Notes: generated by a model not told the origin, from the sequence alone. A stretch of 64,000 nucleotides of DNA from Pseudophaeobacter sp. EL27 (GCF_900313025.1 NZ_OMPQ01000013.1:62001-126000); one strand, 5' to 3'. Numbered from the stretch's first letter, positions 26,089-34,859 are shown. Program-made: numbers and translations.

Positions 26089-26188
26089 CGCAGCTTCCTT
26101 CCTGTTCCCCCCGCTGGTCCCGCGGGTTATTCTTGGCTTGGCACCAATCGGTGGCTTTGAATCGTTGGCCGTTCTCCAATGAGTTGGA

Positions 26189-26206
26189 TTTGACCAACTG
26201 GTCAAA
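26189..26206. promoter_or_regulatory. RutR operator in the divergent promoter region
   Basis: TTTGACCAACTGGTCAAA is a perfect 18-bp palindrome with the RutR half-sites TTGACCA and TGGTCAA as known from E. coli. It lies 101 bases upstream of the M20 hydrolase start and 138 bases before the rutR start, so it can govern both directions. Confidence 0.85.
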
Positions 26207-26343
26207 CTCACGCTATCACGGAGACAGCACCAGTCAAGAAATTGAGTCATTTTGACTTTGAATTCCCCATGAAAAATGGGGCAAATGCGCAAATTGCGGG
26301 CGCTCTTACCCGCATAACGGACGTGAAGGATCGCTTATCCACA

Positions 26344-26958
26344 ATGCCCAAGGACCGATCACCTACCCGCATCCAGAAAAAGAATCGCGCCGCCATCCTG
26401 GAGGCCGCGCTCGAGGTCTTTTCAGCGCATGGATTTCGCGGCGCCACGGTGGATCAGATCGCCAGCCAGGCCGGGTTGTCGAAGCCAAATCTGCTGTATT
26501 ATTTCCCCTCCAAGGAGGCGATGTTCACCGCGCTTTTGTCCGAGTTGCTGGACACCTGGCTCGACCCAATGCGGGAGATCAACGCGGAGGGCGATCCGCT
26601 GGAAGAGATCCTCGCCTATGTGCAGCGCAAGCTTCAGATGAGCCGGGATTTCCCACGTGAAAGTCGGCTGTTTGCCAATGAGATCGTTCAAGGCGCGCCG
26701 CGGATGCTGGAGGCATTATCGACGGATCTGCGGGATCTTCTGGAAGAAAAATCTGCCGTGCTCGAAGGATGGATGGCAGATGGCAAGATCAACCAGACCC
26801 ATCCCAAACATCTGATGTTTTCGATCTGGGCACTGACCCAGCATTATGCGGATTTTGATGTTCAGGTGCGGATGCTCATGGGGCAGGAAGATCCCTTTAA
26901 CGCAGCCCCTGAATTCCTGGAAACCTTTTATCGCCGGATGCTTACGCCGATAAGTTAA
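26344..26958 (+). CDS. rutR: TetR-family pyrimidine regulator RutR
   Basis: About 204 residues. The N-terminal HTH reads AILEAALEVFSAHGFRGATVDQIASQAG, then LSKPNLLYYFPSKEAMFTALL, very close to E. coli RutR, as are RDFPRESRLFANEIVQGAPRM and FSIWALTQHYADFDVQV in the ligand domain. RutR is released from DNA by uracil or thymine. Here it neighbours a reductive pathway rather than rutA-G. Several ATGs are in frame; 26344 (MPKDRSPTR) gives the best family match. It points away from the hydrolase operon. Confidence 0.92.
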   Translation: MPKDRSPTRIQKKNRAAILEAALEVFSAHGFRGATVDQIASQAGLSKPNLLYYFPSKEAMFTALLSELLDTWLDPMREINAEGDPLEEILAYVQRKLQMSRDFPRESRLFANEIVQGAPRMLEALSTDLRDLLEEKSAVLEGWMADGKINQTHPKHLMFSIWALTQHYADFDVQVRMLMGQEDPFNAAPEFLETFYRRMLTPIS

Positions 26959-27017
26959 GGATAATTAACCATTTTCAGGCCGTAAAGACTTCTAGCGGCC
27001 AGATTGGTTGAGAATTG

Positions 27018-27049
27018 AAAAAGGGCAGCGCCGAGGCGCTGCCCTTTTT
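27018..27049. terminator. bidirectional terminator between rutR and preA
   Basis: AAAAAGGGCAGCGCC pairs with GGCGCTGCCCTTTTT over a GA(G) loop. It lies between the converging rutR and preA genes. Confidence 0.9.
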
Positions 27050-27079
27050 GTTTCAAATCAGCTCATTAAGATCTGAGGC

Positions 27080-28384
27080 TCATTCTGCCGCAGTGGCTGA
27101 TGGGTTGTTGGGATGGGTCGTCCAATTGGCATATTCATCAGAGACCACCTTGCCGGTGCGCTCATCAATCTGGCCAGCCGGAACCTCTTCCATGGTGATG
27201 CAGCCTTCAATCGGGCAGACATTCACGCAGAGATTACAAGCAACGCATTCATCATCCTTAACGGTGAAAACACGATCGGCGCTCATCTCGATAGCCTGGT
27301 GCGAGGTGTCTTCGCAGGCGGCAAAGCAACGACCACAGCTGATGCAGTCTTCCTGGTTGATCTTCGCCTTGGCGATAAAGTTCAGATCCAGATACTGCCA
27401 GTCGGTCACATTCGGAACAGCCATGCCGATGAAGTCCTGGGTCGAGGTATAGCCCTTTTCATCCATCCAGTTGGACAGGCCGGAAATCATCTCTTTCACC
27501 ACGTTGAACCCATAGGTCATCGCGGCGGTGCAGACCTGCACATTACCCGCGCCAAGCGCCATGAATTCTGCGGCATCCTTCCAGGTGGTAACACCACCAA
27601 TGGCAGAGATCGGCAGATCATGTGTTTCGGGGCAGCGGGCGATTTCGGCAACCATGTTCATGGCAATCGGTTTTACCGCCGGGCCACAATAGCCACCATG
27701 TGTCCCTTTGCCTCCAACGGTTGGCTCTGGCGCCATCTGGTCCAGATCCACGGAGACAATGGAGTTGATGGTATTGATCAGGCTGACCGCGTCACCGCCA
27801 CCATTTTTGGCCGCGCGTGCTGGGAAACGCACATCGGTGATGTTTGGCGTCAGCTTCACGATCACTGGCTTGGAATAGTATTTCTTGCACCATTCGGTGA
27901 CCATCTGAATGTACTCGGGCACCTGGCCCACGGCCGCGCCCATACCGCGCTCTGCCATGCCATGGGGGCAGCCAAAGTTCAGCTCGATACCGTCGGCACC
28001 AGTGGCCTCAACCTTGGGCAGGATCGCCTTCCAGGCTTCCTCCTCGCAGGGCACCATGATCGAGACGATCACGGCGCGATCCGGATAGTCCTTCTTGACG
28101 CGGGTAATTTCCTCGAGATTGATCTCCAGCGAGCGATCAGTGATCAGCTCGATGTTGTTCAGCCCCAAAAGGCGACGATCAGCACCAAAGATCGCGCCAT
28201 AGCGCGGACCATTGACGTTGACCACGGGGGGACCTTCAGAGCCGAGGGTCTTCCAGACCACCCCGCCCCAGCCGGCCTCGAAGGCACGGCGTACGTTATA
28301 TTCTTTGTCCGTCGGTGGCGCCGAGGCCAGCCAGAACGGGTTTGGGGATTTAATACCCAGAAATTCTGTTGTCAGATCAGCCAT
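27080..28384 (-). CDS. preA: NAD-dependent dihydropyrimidine dehydrogenase subunit PreA
   Basis: The FMN/Fe-S subunit reduces uracil and thymine. About 434 residues: a DHOD-type barrel with PNPFWLASAPPTDKEYNVRR, ELNFGCPHGMAERGMGAAVG (catalytic Cys), VIVKLTPNITDVRFPARA and ISAIGGVTTWKDAAEF, then a C-terminal ferredoxin part with CISCGRCFAACEDTSHQ and CVACNLCVNVCPIEGC (two 4Fe-4S clusters). ATG 28384 has AAGGAAC upstream; ATG 28402 would include the ribosome site. It follows preT by 58 bases. Confidence 0.96.
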   Translation of the reverse strand: MADLTTEFLGIKSPNPFWLASAPPTDKEYNVRRAFEAGWGGVVWKTLGSEGPPVVNVNGPRYGAIFGADRRLLGLNNIELITDRSLEINLEEITRVKKDYPDRAVIVSIMVPCEEEAWKAILPKVEATGADGIELNFGCPHGMAERGMGAAVGQVPEYIQMVTEWCKKYYSKPVIVKLTPNITDVRFPARAAKNGGGDAVSLINTINSIVSVDLDQMAPEPTVGGKGTHGGYCGPAVKPIAMNMVAEIARCPETHDLPISAIGGVTTWKDAAEFMALGAGNVQVCTAAMTYGFNVVKEMISGLSNWMDEKGYTSTQDFIGMAVPNVTDWQYLDLNFIAKAKINQEDCISCGRCFAACEDTSHQAIEMSADRVFTVKDDECVACNLCVNVCPIEGCITMEEVPAGQIDERTGKVVSDEYANWTTHPNNPSATAAE

Positions 28385-28442
28385 TTGTCTGTTCCTTTTC
28401 ATGCTCGCTTGGGGCTCTCGACCAGCAAGAGCCCCGGCTTGC

Positions 28443-29777
28443 TCAGCCCATCAGGCTCGCGTGAATATCCATTGCGGCGTCGCGGCCCTCGGCCACGGCG
28501 GTCACGGTGAGGTCTTCGCCACCCGAGGCACAATCGCCCCCGGCCCAGACATTCGCCACCGAGGTGCGCCCTGTGGCGTCCACCATGATCTTGCCCCCCT
28601 CCAGCTCAACCGCATCGGGCTGGCCTTCCAGGCTTTGACCAATGGCCTTGTAGACCTGCTCTGCCGCCAGGCGAATTGTCTCGCCGGTGCCACTCACGCG
28701 ACCATCTTCTACTTTGGTATATTCCAGCTCGATTTCCGCAGCAGCGCCATCACCGTGAATTGCCTTGGGCATCACGTTGAACATCAAGGTCACACCTTTG
28801 GAGGCCGCGAGGTCCTGTTCAAACCGGCTGGCGCCCATTGCATCGCGGTCACGACGATAGGCGATTGTGACGTTTTCAGCCCCCAGAAGTTTGGACTGCA
28901 CAGCGGCATCCACCGCCGTCATGCCACCACCGATCACCACAACATTGCGGCCCACTGGCAGTGCGCTCAGATCTTCCGCCTGGCGCAGCTCTTCAATGAA
29001 GTTCACGGCATCGCGCACACCATCCATGTCTTCGCCTGCAGCACGCAGGGCGTTCACCCCGGCCAGACCAATTGACAGGAAAACCGCGTCATAATCAGAT
29101 TTCAACCCGTCCAGCGACAGTTCCGCATCCAGCTTCTTGCCGTAATCCATGGTGATACCACCAATTTTCAGCAGCCAGTCCACTTCGCGGGCGGCAAAGT
29201 TTTCGGTGGATTTATAGGCCGCGATACCAAACTCATTCAGACCACCGGCCTTTGCCTTGGCATCATAGACCACAACATCATGGCCCAACATCGCCAGACG
29301 ATGCGCCGCCGACAGTCCAGCAGGACCGGCGCCAACAACGGCAACCTTTTTGCCAGTGCTTGCCGCACGGCTATAGGGGTGCACGTCCTTTTCCATCAGC
29401 GTATCAGTGGCGAAGCGCTGCAGACGGCCAATCTCGACCGGCTTGCCTTCGGCGGCTTCGCGGACGCAGGCCTCTTCGCAAAGTGTTTCTGTTGGACAGA
29501 CCCGTGCGCACATGCCGCCCAGGATGTTCTGGTCCAGAATGGTCTTGGCCGCAGAGGATGGATGGCCTGCCTGAATCTCGCGGATGAACTGCGGGATGTC
29601 GATACTGGTGGGACATGCGGTCATGCAGGGCGCATCATAGCAAAAATAGCAACGATCCGCGGCCACAGCGGCCTCATGTGCGTCATAAGCGGGGTGCAGA
29701 TCCCCAAAGTTGTCGGCGATATCCGCAGCGGCCAATCGCCCTGCCTGAATGCCTGATGCCTGATGGCTACTCGCCAT
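28443..29777 (-). CDS. preT: NAD(P)-dependent dihydropyrimidine dehydrogenase subunit PreT
   Basis: The electron-input subunit has about 444 residues in GltD-like order: an N-terminal Fe-S part (CYFCYDAPCMTACPTSID, then GGMCARVCPTETLCEEACVR), an FAD loop VAVVGAGPAGLSAAHRLAML and an NAD loop NVVVIGGGMTAVDAAVQSK, ending with NVWAGGDCASGGEDLTVTAV. It passes electrons from NAD(P)H to PreA. ATG 29777 is preceded by AGGGAGA. The candidate RutR site lies 57 bases upstream of the start. Confidence 0.95.
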   Translation of the reverse strand: MASSHQASGIQAGRLAAADIADNFGDLHPAYDAHEAAVAADRCYFCYDAPCMTACPTSIDIPQFIREIQAGHPSSAAKTILDQNILGGMCARVCPTETLCEEACVREAAEGKPVEIGRLQRFATDTLMEKDVHPYSRAASTGKKVAVVGAGPAGLSAAHRLAMLGHDVVVYDAKAKAGGLNEFGIAAYKSTENFAAREVDWLLKIGGITMDYGKKLDAELSLDGLKSDYDAVFLSIGLAGVNALRAAGEDMDGVRDAVNFIEELRQAEDLSALPVGRNVVVIGGGMTAVDAAVQSKLLGAENVTIAYRRDRDAMGASRFEQDLAASKGVTLMFNVMPKAIHGDGAAAEIELEYTKVEDGRVSGTGETIRLAAEQVYKAIGQSLEGQPDAVELEGGKIMVDATGRTSVANVWAGGDCASGGEDLTVTAVAEGRDAAMDIHASLMG

Positions 29778-29833
29778 TGGGTGTCTCCCTGACTGTGTTC
29801 TTCTTCGACTCAAAGAGTGCCACAGTTTGATTT

Positions 29834-29849
29834 TTTATCAACTGGTAAA
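29834..29849. promoter_or_regulatory. candidate RutR operator upstream of preT
   Basis: TTTATCAACTGGTAAA is a near-perfect palindrome with the central CAACTGG of the site at 26189 and a symmetrical G-to-T change in each arm. It is 57 bases upstream of preT. The rest of the 290-base spacer (to 30071) is AT-rich and shows no gene. Confidence 0.6.
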
Positions 29850-30071
29850 ATTTTGAAAGCTGCAAATTTCTACGTTAAACCAACAAAATTGTCGCTTAAG
29901 ACCCTGAAAATACTCAAATGTTGCCAATGCCTATTTCTCAGGCATTTCCTGTTGCAAATTGAAAACCCGCGTTTTGACAGGGAAACAGGTTTCATTTTGA
30001 AACGCCGCACCGCAGAAATTTCAGACACATCAGCCCCAATGCACGCCCCGCGCCCCACGGTCTGAGCAAAC

Positions 30072-30097
30072 AAAAAGGCCGGAGATCTGCTCCGGCC
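30072..30097 (-). terminator. terminator of the RidA gene
   Basis: Read on the - strand, GGCCGGAG-CAGAT-CTCCGGCC is followed by TTTTTG, about 35 bases beyond the RidA stop. Confidence 0.85.
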
Positions 30098-30130
30098 TGC
30101 TGATAGGGTTTTGTTCCAGGGGTCCCAGGA

Positions 30131-30529
30131 TTAGCTGGGCAAGACAGCTGTTGCTTCGATCTCGACCTTGGCCTCATCTTCGACGAGCGCAGAAACAACA
30201 ACCATGGTCATGGCGGGAAAGTGGTAGCCCATGACGGCCCGATAGGCCGCTCCGACCTCGCCCTGATGCGCCAGGTATTCAGCCTTGTCTGTCACGTACC
30301 AGGTCAGACGGGTGATATCGCTGGCCTGCCCGCCTGCGGTCTCAACCACGTCCAGAATATTGCGCAGCACCTGACTCATCTGGCCGATAAAGCCATGTTC
30401 TTCAAAAACCTGGTCCGCATTCCACCCGATCTGTCCGCCAACAAACAACAGCTTGCCCTCGGCAACCATACCGTTGGCATAGCCCTTGGCCGGCTTCCAT
30501 CCTTCGGGATGTACAGAAATGGCAGGCAT
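30131..30529 (-). CDS. RidA family protein (YjgF/YER057c/UK114)
   Basis: 132 residues with the RidA plan: VAEGKLLFVGGQIGWNADQV, QVLRNILDVVETAGGQASD, ITRLTWYVTDKAEYLAHQGE and the C-terminal FPAMTMVVVSALVEDEAKVE with Glu. RidA proteins hydrolyse reactive enamines; RutC of the Rut pathway belongs to the same superfamily. It lies next to the pyrimidine genes but has its own terminator and spacer, so a link to them is only suggestive. It might equally go with the Rieske operon upstream. Confidence 0.9.
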   Translation of the reverse strand: MPAISVHPEGWKPAKGYANGMVAEGKLLFVGGQIGWNADQVFEEHGFIGQMSQVLRNILDVVETAGGQASDITRLTWYVTDKAEYLAHQGEVGAAYRAVMGYHFPAMTMVVVSALVEDEAKVEIEATAVLPS

Positions 30530-30703
30530 AGGGCTCTCCTCTTGATCACTTGCTATCTACAAACAGGTTGTTTTTTCAGCTGTTGTCGTAATATCAGGCA
30601 GAGGCAATATATTTCAAGCTTAAAATTTATAACCCTGAAGCAAATTTGACCCAATCCGCAGTCTACCTGTGTTTCAGTCAAGCAATGGGACCGGGTCTCG
30701 ACA

Positions 30704-31759
30704 TCAGGATCTAAAATCCACTTCCAGCCATTCTGTCTGCGCAACACTTTGACAGCTCAGGATCTCTCCCTTGCCGATATCGCTGTCCTCCAGAGCCATC
30801 CGGTTGCGCATATGCACCGTGCCATCGCTGATACGGGCCCGACAGGCGCCACAGACACCGGATTGGCAGCTAAAGGGAACTGACAACCCATTGGAGCGGA
30901 TCGCCGCAAGCAGGGTCTGACCTTCCTCCACAGGGATGTCATGAGACCCGCTGGGCAAATGGAGCCGCAGAGTTGCCGCACATCCCGTCACGCTACTATC
31001 CAGCTCCTGGGCACCGCCAAAGCTCTCCATGTGGATCCGGTTGGCAGGCACATCCACCCCCATCAGGGCTGACTTTACGTCCCCGTTCATCGCGCCGGGC
31101 CCACAGATCCAGTACTGCACATCCTGCGCCACGGGTGGCGTTTCGCCAATGGCAGCCCTGACCGCGTCAGCATCCAGGCGGCCACTGCGCCAAAGCGAAA
31201 ACCAACTCAGCAGTTTTGGTGCAGACAGGGTGTGACGCAGGGAAAACCGGTCAGGGTGCAGCGCCGCCAATTGATCCAACTCTTCGCGAAACAGGATCTC
31301 GTCAGCAGAACGATTACCAAAGATCAGATGCGCCACGGAATGGGGTTCATCGCTCAGAACGGCGTGGATCATGGCAAACAGAGGCGTGATGCCACTGCCC
31401 GCGCCAAAGAAGTAATGAGTGCGCCGGGCGGGCCGGTCAGGCGCCAAAACAAAACGACCAAAAGGCAGTGCCACCTCGATCTGATCCCCCGGTGAAAGCG
31501 CCGTGGCGATATGGTTGGAGACCAACCCGCCCTTCTCACGCTTCACCGTAATACGCAGGGGCGCACCGGGCGGGTTTGACACCGTATAGCTGCGCCGCTG
31601 CTCCGCTCCGTTCAGATCAAACCGCAGAGTGACATGCTGCCCCGCCTCCCAAGAGAAACTCTCACTCGCCCCGGCAGGAAGATCAAAGGTGACGCTGGTG
31701 GCTGCTCCGCCGATTTCTGGGCGCAGTTCTTTGATCGTCAGTCTGTGAAATTCAAACAT
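30704..31759 (-). CDS. Rieske-oxygenase reductase component (FAD/NAD plus C-terminal 2Fe-2S ferredoxin)
   Basis: 351 residues from ATG 31759 (MFEFHRLTIKELRPE). Domains in order: FAD-binding barrel (RRSYTVSNPPGAPLRI), NAD-binding fold (YFFGAGSGITPLFAMIHAVL) and a plant-type ferredoxin with CQSGVCGACRARISDG and LSCQS. This order is that of reductases feeding Rieske oxygenases. Its start overlaps the oxygenase stop by 8 bases, so the two are translated together. The longer in-frame extension to 32068 runs inside the oxygenase gene and is rejected. Confidence 0.92.
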   Translation of the reverse strand: MFEFHRLTIKELRPEIGGAATSVTFDLPAGASESFSWEAGQHVTLRFDLNGAEQRRSYTVSNPPGAPLRITVKREKGGLVSNHIATALSPGDQIEVALPFGRFVLAPDRPARRTHYFFGAGSGITPLFAMIHAVLSDEPHSVAHLIFGNRSADEILFREELDQLAALHPDRFSLRHTLSAPKLLSWFSLWRSGRLDADAVRAAIGETPPVAQDVQYWICGPGAMNGDVKSALMGVDVPANRIHMESFGGAQELDSSVTGCAATLRLHLPSGSHDIPVEEGQTLLAAIRSNGLSVPFSCQSGVCGACRARISDGTVHMRNRMALEDSDIGKGEILSCQSVAQTEWLEVDFRS

Positions 31760-32927
31760 TGTCAGCTGTCGCTTTTGCCTGAAGCGCCATAAAGTCCAGA
31801 ACCGCCTGCTGGTGGTGTGTGATCGGGCTTTCGCCGACCGCCGCAGGTCCAATCTCCAGATAGGGGCTGGTGAGCGATTTCTGCTGCTGTTCGCAGGCGT
31901 AGATATCTTCCGAGGTAAAATCGCCCGAAGCCATCGGATCCTCTTCGCCCGCAGCATCCTCACCGCTGTATTTGGGACCACCAAACCCCTGCCAGAACCC
32001 GGCGCTGCGCCATTCCTGCTTGGTGAATTCCCAAGCCGAGACATCAGCGAGCTTGGTGCGGTTTTCAATCCGCGTCAGATCAGGCCCGAGGGGGGTGATT
32101 ACAAAGATATTCCAGCTGTCCTCGCTGGCCCCCAGACCGATGCCGGGAAACAGCATCGGCACCCAGGCGCCCACATGAGGTTCGGGGATCACCCGCGGGC
32201 TGGGCAGGTTCTTTTCCAGCTCTTTTGCGTAATCCGGCGCCGGGGGTTCCCAGAAATGATAATGTGGTCCTTTCCAGCCATATTCAGCCCGGGCGTGATC
32301 ATACATATGCAGCGTGTTGGAATGCAGATGGCTCAGGTGGTAGACGTCGATGTAGTTCTCGACCACGATCTTCCAGTTGGCCTTGATCTCGTAGCTGCGC
32401 CGCGCCTCGGGGTATTCGACCAGTTCCGCTGGATTATGCGGCCCCAACAGCGGCTCCACCTCGCCAAACCACTCCGCCAAGGTCGGCGCGTCCGCGTCCG
32501 GGTGCACAAAGAGCATGCCGCGCCAGATATCAACACTGGCAGGTTTCAGCCCCAGGCAGCCCTTATCCAGACCGCCGGGGTATTCGCTCTCCTCATCCGG
32601 CACCGAGATCAGGTTACCTTCCAGATCATAGGTCCAGTCATGATAGGGGCAGGTCAGCGCCTTTTGCGTTTTGCCAACCGCGCGGATCAACTGGGTGCCG
32701 CGATGGCGGCAGATATTGTGAAAGGCCCGCAGGCGATGATCACGTCCCATGACGATAAAGATATTGTTCAACCCGGCCTGAACCGACAGGTAGTGCCCCG
32801 GCTCGGGCAGATCCTCACGCAATCCGGCATAGCGCCAGCTGCGCGAGAAGATGAGCTGCTGTTCGCGGTCAAACCACTCTTGCGAGGTATATGCCTCAAC
32901 AGGCAGACGGTGGTACATCTTGGTCAT
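31752..32927 (-). CDS. Rieske non-haem iron oxygenase, alpha subunit type
   Basis: 391 residues from ATG 32927, 5 bases after AGGTGA. The Rieske domain shows CRHRGTQLI and CPYHDWTYDLEG (CxH...CxxH). The catalytic domain has ENYIDVYHLSHLHSNTL with the Asp bridge and two His of the mononuclear iron. Hydroxylation or demethylation of an aromatic or quaternary amine substrate is typical; the substrate is unknown. The partner reductase follows immediately and a small membrane protein precedes it. Confidence 0.93.
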   Translation of the reverse strand: MTKMYHRLPVEAYTSQEWFDREQQLIFSRSWRYAGLREDLPEPGHYLSVQAGLNNIFIVMGRDHRLRAFHNICRHRGTQLIRAVGKTQKALTCPYHDWTYDLEGNLISVPDEESEYPGGLDKGCLGLKPASVDIWRGMLFVHPDADAPTLAEWFGEVEPLLGPHNPAELVEYPEARRSYEIKANWKIVVENYIDVYHLSHLHSNTLHMYDHARAEYGWKGPHYHFWEPPAPDYAKELEKNLPSPRVIPEPHVGAWVPMLFPGIGLGASEDSWNIFVITPLGPDLTRIENRTKLADVSAWEFTKQEWRSAGFWQGFGGPKYSGEDAAGEEDPMASGDFTSEDIYACEQQQKSLTSPYLEIGPAAVGESPITHHQQAVLDFMALQAKATADNV

Positions 32928-32938
32928 CTTGTCACCTT

Positions 32939-33202
32939 TCACAGCAGCCAGGCAGCATATTGTGGAAACAGGCTCACGGCGACCATCATCAGGCCAAACA
33001 AGGCCCAGAGGGTCACCACAGCCCAGAACAGAATTGGGTCTTTGGAACGTTCGACATCAAAAACCAGCGCGGTCTGCCCTGCCATGACCGAGGGCACGAT
33101 CCACCATAGAAACAACAGCCCCCAGAGCCAGTAGACCTGCAAGACGGCCGCCAGCAAAAGCACAGGCAAAGCCAGATAGTTCATCACACGCATCTTACTC
33201 AT
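32939..33202 (-). CDS. hypothetical small membrane protein in the Rieske operon
   Basis: 87 residues with two or three hydrophobic spans (MNYLALPVLLLAAVLQVYW, LLFLWWIVPSVMA, WAVVTLWALFGLMMVAVSL). I recognise no family. ATG 33202 follows GGAGTAAGC that overlaps the end of the TetR gene (5-base gap). The stop is 11 bases before the oxygenase start. Its fixed position inside the operon suggests a role in substrate entry or in holding the oxygenase at the membrane; this is a guess. Confidence 0.75.
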   Translation of the reverse strand: MSKMRVMNYLALPVLLLAAVLQVYWLWGLLFLWWIVPSVMAGQTALVFDVERSKDPILFWAVVTLWALFGLMMVAVSLFPQYAAWLL

Positions 33203-33207
33203 CTAGC

Positions 33208-33807
33208 TTACTCCGGGCTGAGGTCTTGGGTCAGGCTTGCAGCCAGGATCATGGCTGATTGCTTCATCTCTGCGCGCCAGTTTTTGGGCGGCTTCAGAGG
33301 CGAGATTGAATCGAGGGTCACATAGGGCGCCACAATCCCCTGCGTGACGGCCCGAATGCGCCCTACCCTTGCCTCCGGGGCCACACGGCGCAGGGTCGCC
33401 TCCACCGCATCGATAAACCGCGCCAGACTATCCAGCAGCGGGTCGCGCATGTCGGGATAATCGGCAACCGCGACGATCAGGGCCTGCCAGGCCAGCATAA
33501 GGCGTGGATCGCTTGTCGGATCATCGCGGTAAAGCAGCTCCACCAGCCCCGCAGCGGTCTCCACCGCACCAAACTCTGCCTGCATAAACCCGGTGAGAGC
33601 GGCATATTCCGCCACCACATGCGCAGCCAAGGCTGCAGTCATCTCTTCCTTGTTGCCCAGATAGTGACGCAGCAAAGGGCGTTTGACACCTGCCTCTTTA
33701 GCGATGCGCTCCTGGGTCGCCCCGTCCAGCCCGTAACGGGCGACACAGGTCAAATAGGCGTCCAGAATTTGCTCTGACCTTTGGTCCTTCAAACTGGGGC
33801 GTGACAT
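33208..33807 (-). CDS. TetR-family regulator of the Rieske operon
   Basis: 199 residues from ATG 33807 (MSRPSLKDQRSEQ); a longer start at 33837 would cover the promoter-side palindrome. The HTH is QILDAYLTCVARYGLDGATQERIAKEAG then VKRPLLRHYLGNKEEMTAAL. The C-terminal ligand domain is not recognisable beyond the family. Two matching palindromes lie just upstream, so autoregulation of the whole four-gene operon is likely. The inducer is presumably the oxygenase substrate. Confidence 0.9.
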   Translation of the reverse strand: MSRPSLKDQRSEQILDAYLTCVARYGLDGATQERIAKEAGVKRPLLRHYLGNKEEMTAALAAHVVAEYAALTGFMQAEFGAVETAAGLVELLYRDDPTSDPRLMLAWQALIVAVADYPDMRDPLLDSLARFIDAVEATLRRVAPEARVGRIRAVTQGIVAPYVTLDSISPLKPPKNWRAEMKQSAMILAASLTQDLSPE

Positions 33808-33821
33808 GGCGACTCCGTTTA

Positions 33822-33871
33822 TTGTCATTTCTGACAAATAACCTCTGTGAGTTTTTTGTCAAGAATGACAA
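33822..33871. promoter_or_regulatory. tandem TetR operators TTGTCA-N4-TGACAA
   Basis: TTGTCATTTCTGACAA (33822-33837) and TTGTCAAGAATGACAA (33856-33871) share identical 6-base arms and 4-base spacers, and start 34 bases apart. They lie 15 bases upstream of the TetR start codon. Confidence 0.85.
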
Positions 33872-33912
33872 TTAATGCACTCAAGACCTCTCACGCCCAA
33901 TAGCCGCAAAGC

Positions 33913-33945
33913 AAAAAGCCCTGTCTCAGATCATGAAACAGGGCT
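33913..33945 (-). terminator. terminator of gapR
   Basis: Read on the - strand, AGCCCTGT pairs with ACAGGGCT over a 13-base loop and ends in TTTTTGC, 58 bases beyond the gapR stop. Confidence 0.85.
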
Positions 33946-34002
33946 CCAAATTTCTTGTGGCACTGGCGAGCCAGCGCTGATCAGCAAAGCATGTGCTTGG
34001 CC

Positions 34003-34266
34003 TTAGGTCATTCCCAGGGCTTCTTTGTACATCTCAAGCACCGCTTCTTCTTCGGCGATATCGTCTTTGTCCCGTTTGCGGAGCCTGATAATGGTGCGCA
34101 CCACCTTTACGTCGTAGCCGCGTCCTTTGAGTTCCGCAAAGACCTCTTTTTGCTGCTCGGCGATGTCCGCCTTTTCCTGATCAAGCCGCTCAATACGCTC
34201 GACGAACTGGCGCAGTTCTCCTGCGGTTACTTTGTAGGAGTCGCTCGCTTCTTCATGGTCTGTCAT
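34003..34266 (-). CDS. gapR: DUF2312 nucleoid-associated protein GapR
   Basis: The 87-residue coiled-coil protein matches DUF2312/GapR almost end to end: AGELRQFVERIERLDQEKAD, IAEQQKEVFAELKGRGYDV, VVRTIIRLRKRDKDDI and the AVLEMYKEALGM tail. GapR binds overtwisted, AT-rich DNA ahead of replication and transcription forks in Caulobacter. It stands alone with its own terminator. The 277 bases upstream show no gene. Confidence 0.95.
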   Translation of the reverse strand: MTDHEEASDSYKVTAGELRQFVERIERLDQEKADIAEQQKEVFAELKGRGYDVKVVRTIIRLRKRDKDDIAEEEAVLEMYKEALGMT

Positions 34267-34543
34267 GGATGCCTCATTTTACTGCTGTCATGAGATAGGG
34301 ATTGGGGAAAGGGGATAGCGACAGAGCGCCCCTATCGCAAGACAGGAAACGGTCAGATGCGGTTTCTCGCCCCTCCCCGGGTCGACCTGAAGCAGGTCAG
34401 CCCGCACAAAAGACAAACAAGTCCAACTTCGGACACATGCCGCCCGCCCCGCTCCGGATCTCAACTCCCAATGGGCATCGCCTTGTGTCTAAGCTGTCAA
34501 TCCGCTAATCGCACAGCTGTGCAAATGATGCAGGAGCCGCGCC

Positions 34544-34762
34544 ATGTTTGAAATCCTCGTCTGGGCCGGAGCCGCCCTGTCGATCGCCGGTCTGATTGGC
34601 CTGATGGGCTGCATTGTGCATGTTGTCCGGGCACGTGGCAAAAACCTGAGCGACGAGGAGTTGCGCGCGGTGGTTCAGAAGGTGCTGCCCTTCAATCTCG
34701 GCGCCCTGTTTCTCTCTGTCATAGGCCTGATGCTGGTCATGGTGGGGATCTTCCTGGGCTAA
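34544..34762 (+). CDS. hypothetical two-span membrane protein
   Basis: 72 residues: span 1 VWAGAALSIAGLIGLMGCIV, a short charged loop (RARGKNLSDEELRAVVQKV) and span 2 ALFLSVIGLMLVMVGIFLG. No known domain. The codon use and clear two-helix design make it look real, and an AGGAGC site precedes the ATG. Function unknown. Confidence 0.7.
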   Translation: MFEILVWAGAALSIAGLIGLMGCIVHVVRARGKNLSDEELRAVVQKVLPFNLGALFLSVIGLMLVMVGIFLG

Positions 34763-34859
34763 CAAAAACCCAGGTCAGCCAAAAACCTATCGGCAGCACT
34801 GCTTGCATCCAACCAGCGCTAGCCGCAGCCTATCCTAATTGAGGGTCAGCTCGACGGGT

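Noticed and set aside
24871-26160. 429-codon + strand frame opposite the M20 hydrolase
   Set aside because: Same antisense-shadow pattern.
27113-28510. 465-codon + strand frame opposite preA
   Set aside because: Antisense shadow; PreA carries full Fe-S and FMN motifs on the other strand.
31812-33134. 440-codon + strand frame opposite the Rieske oxygenase
   Set aside because: Antisense shadow with no recognisable domain.
34302-34551. Short + strand frames between gapR and the two-span protein
   Set aside because: No ribosome site, proline/arginine-rich, no domain.
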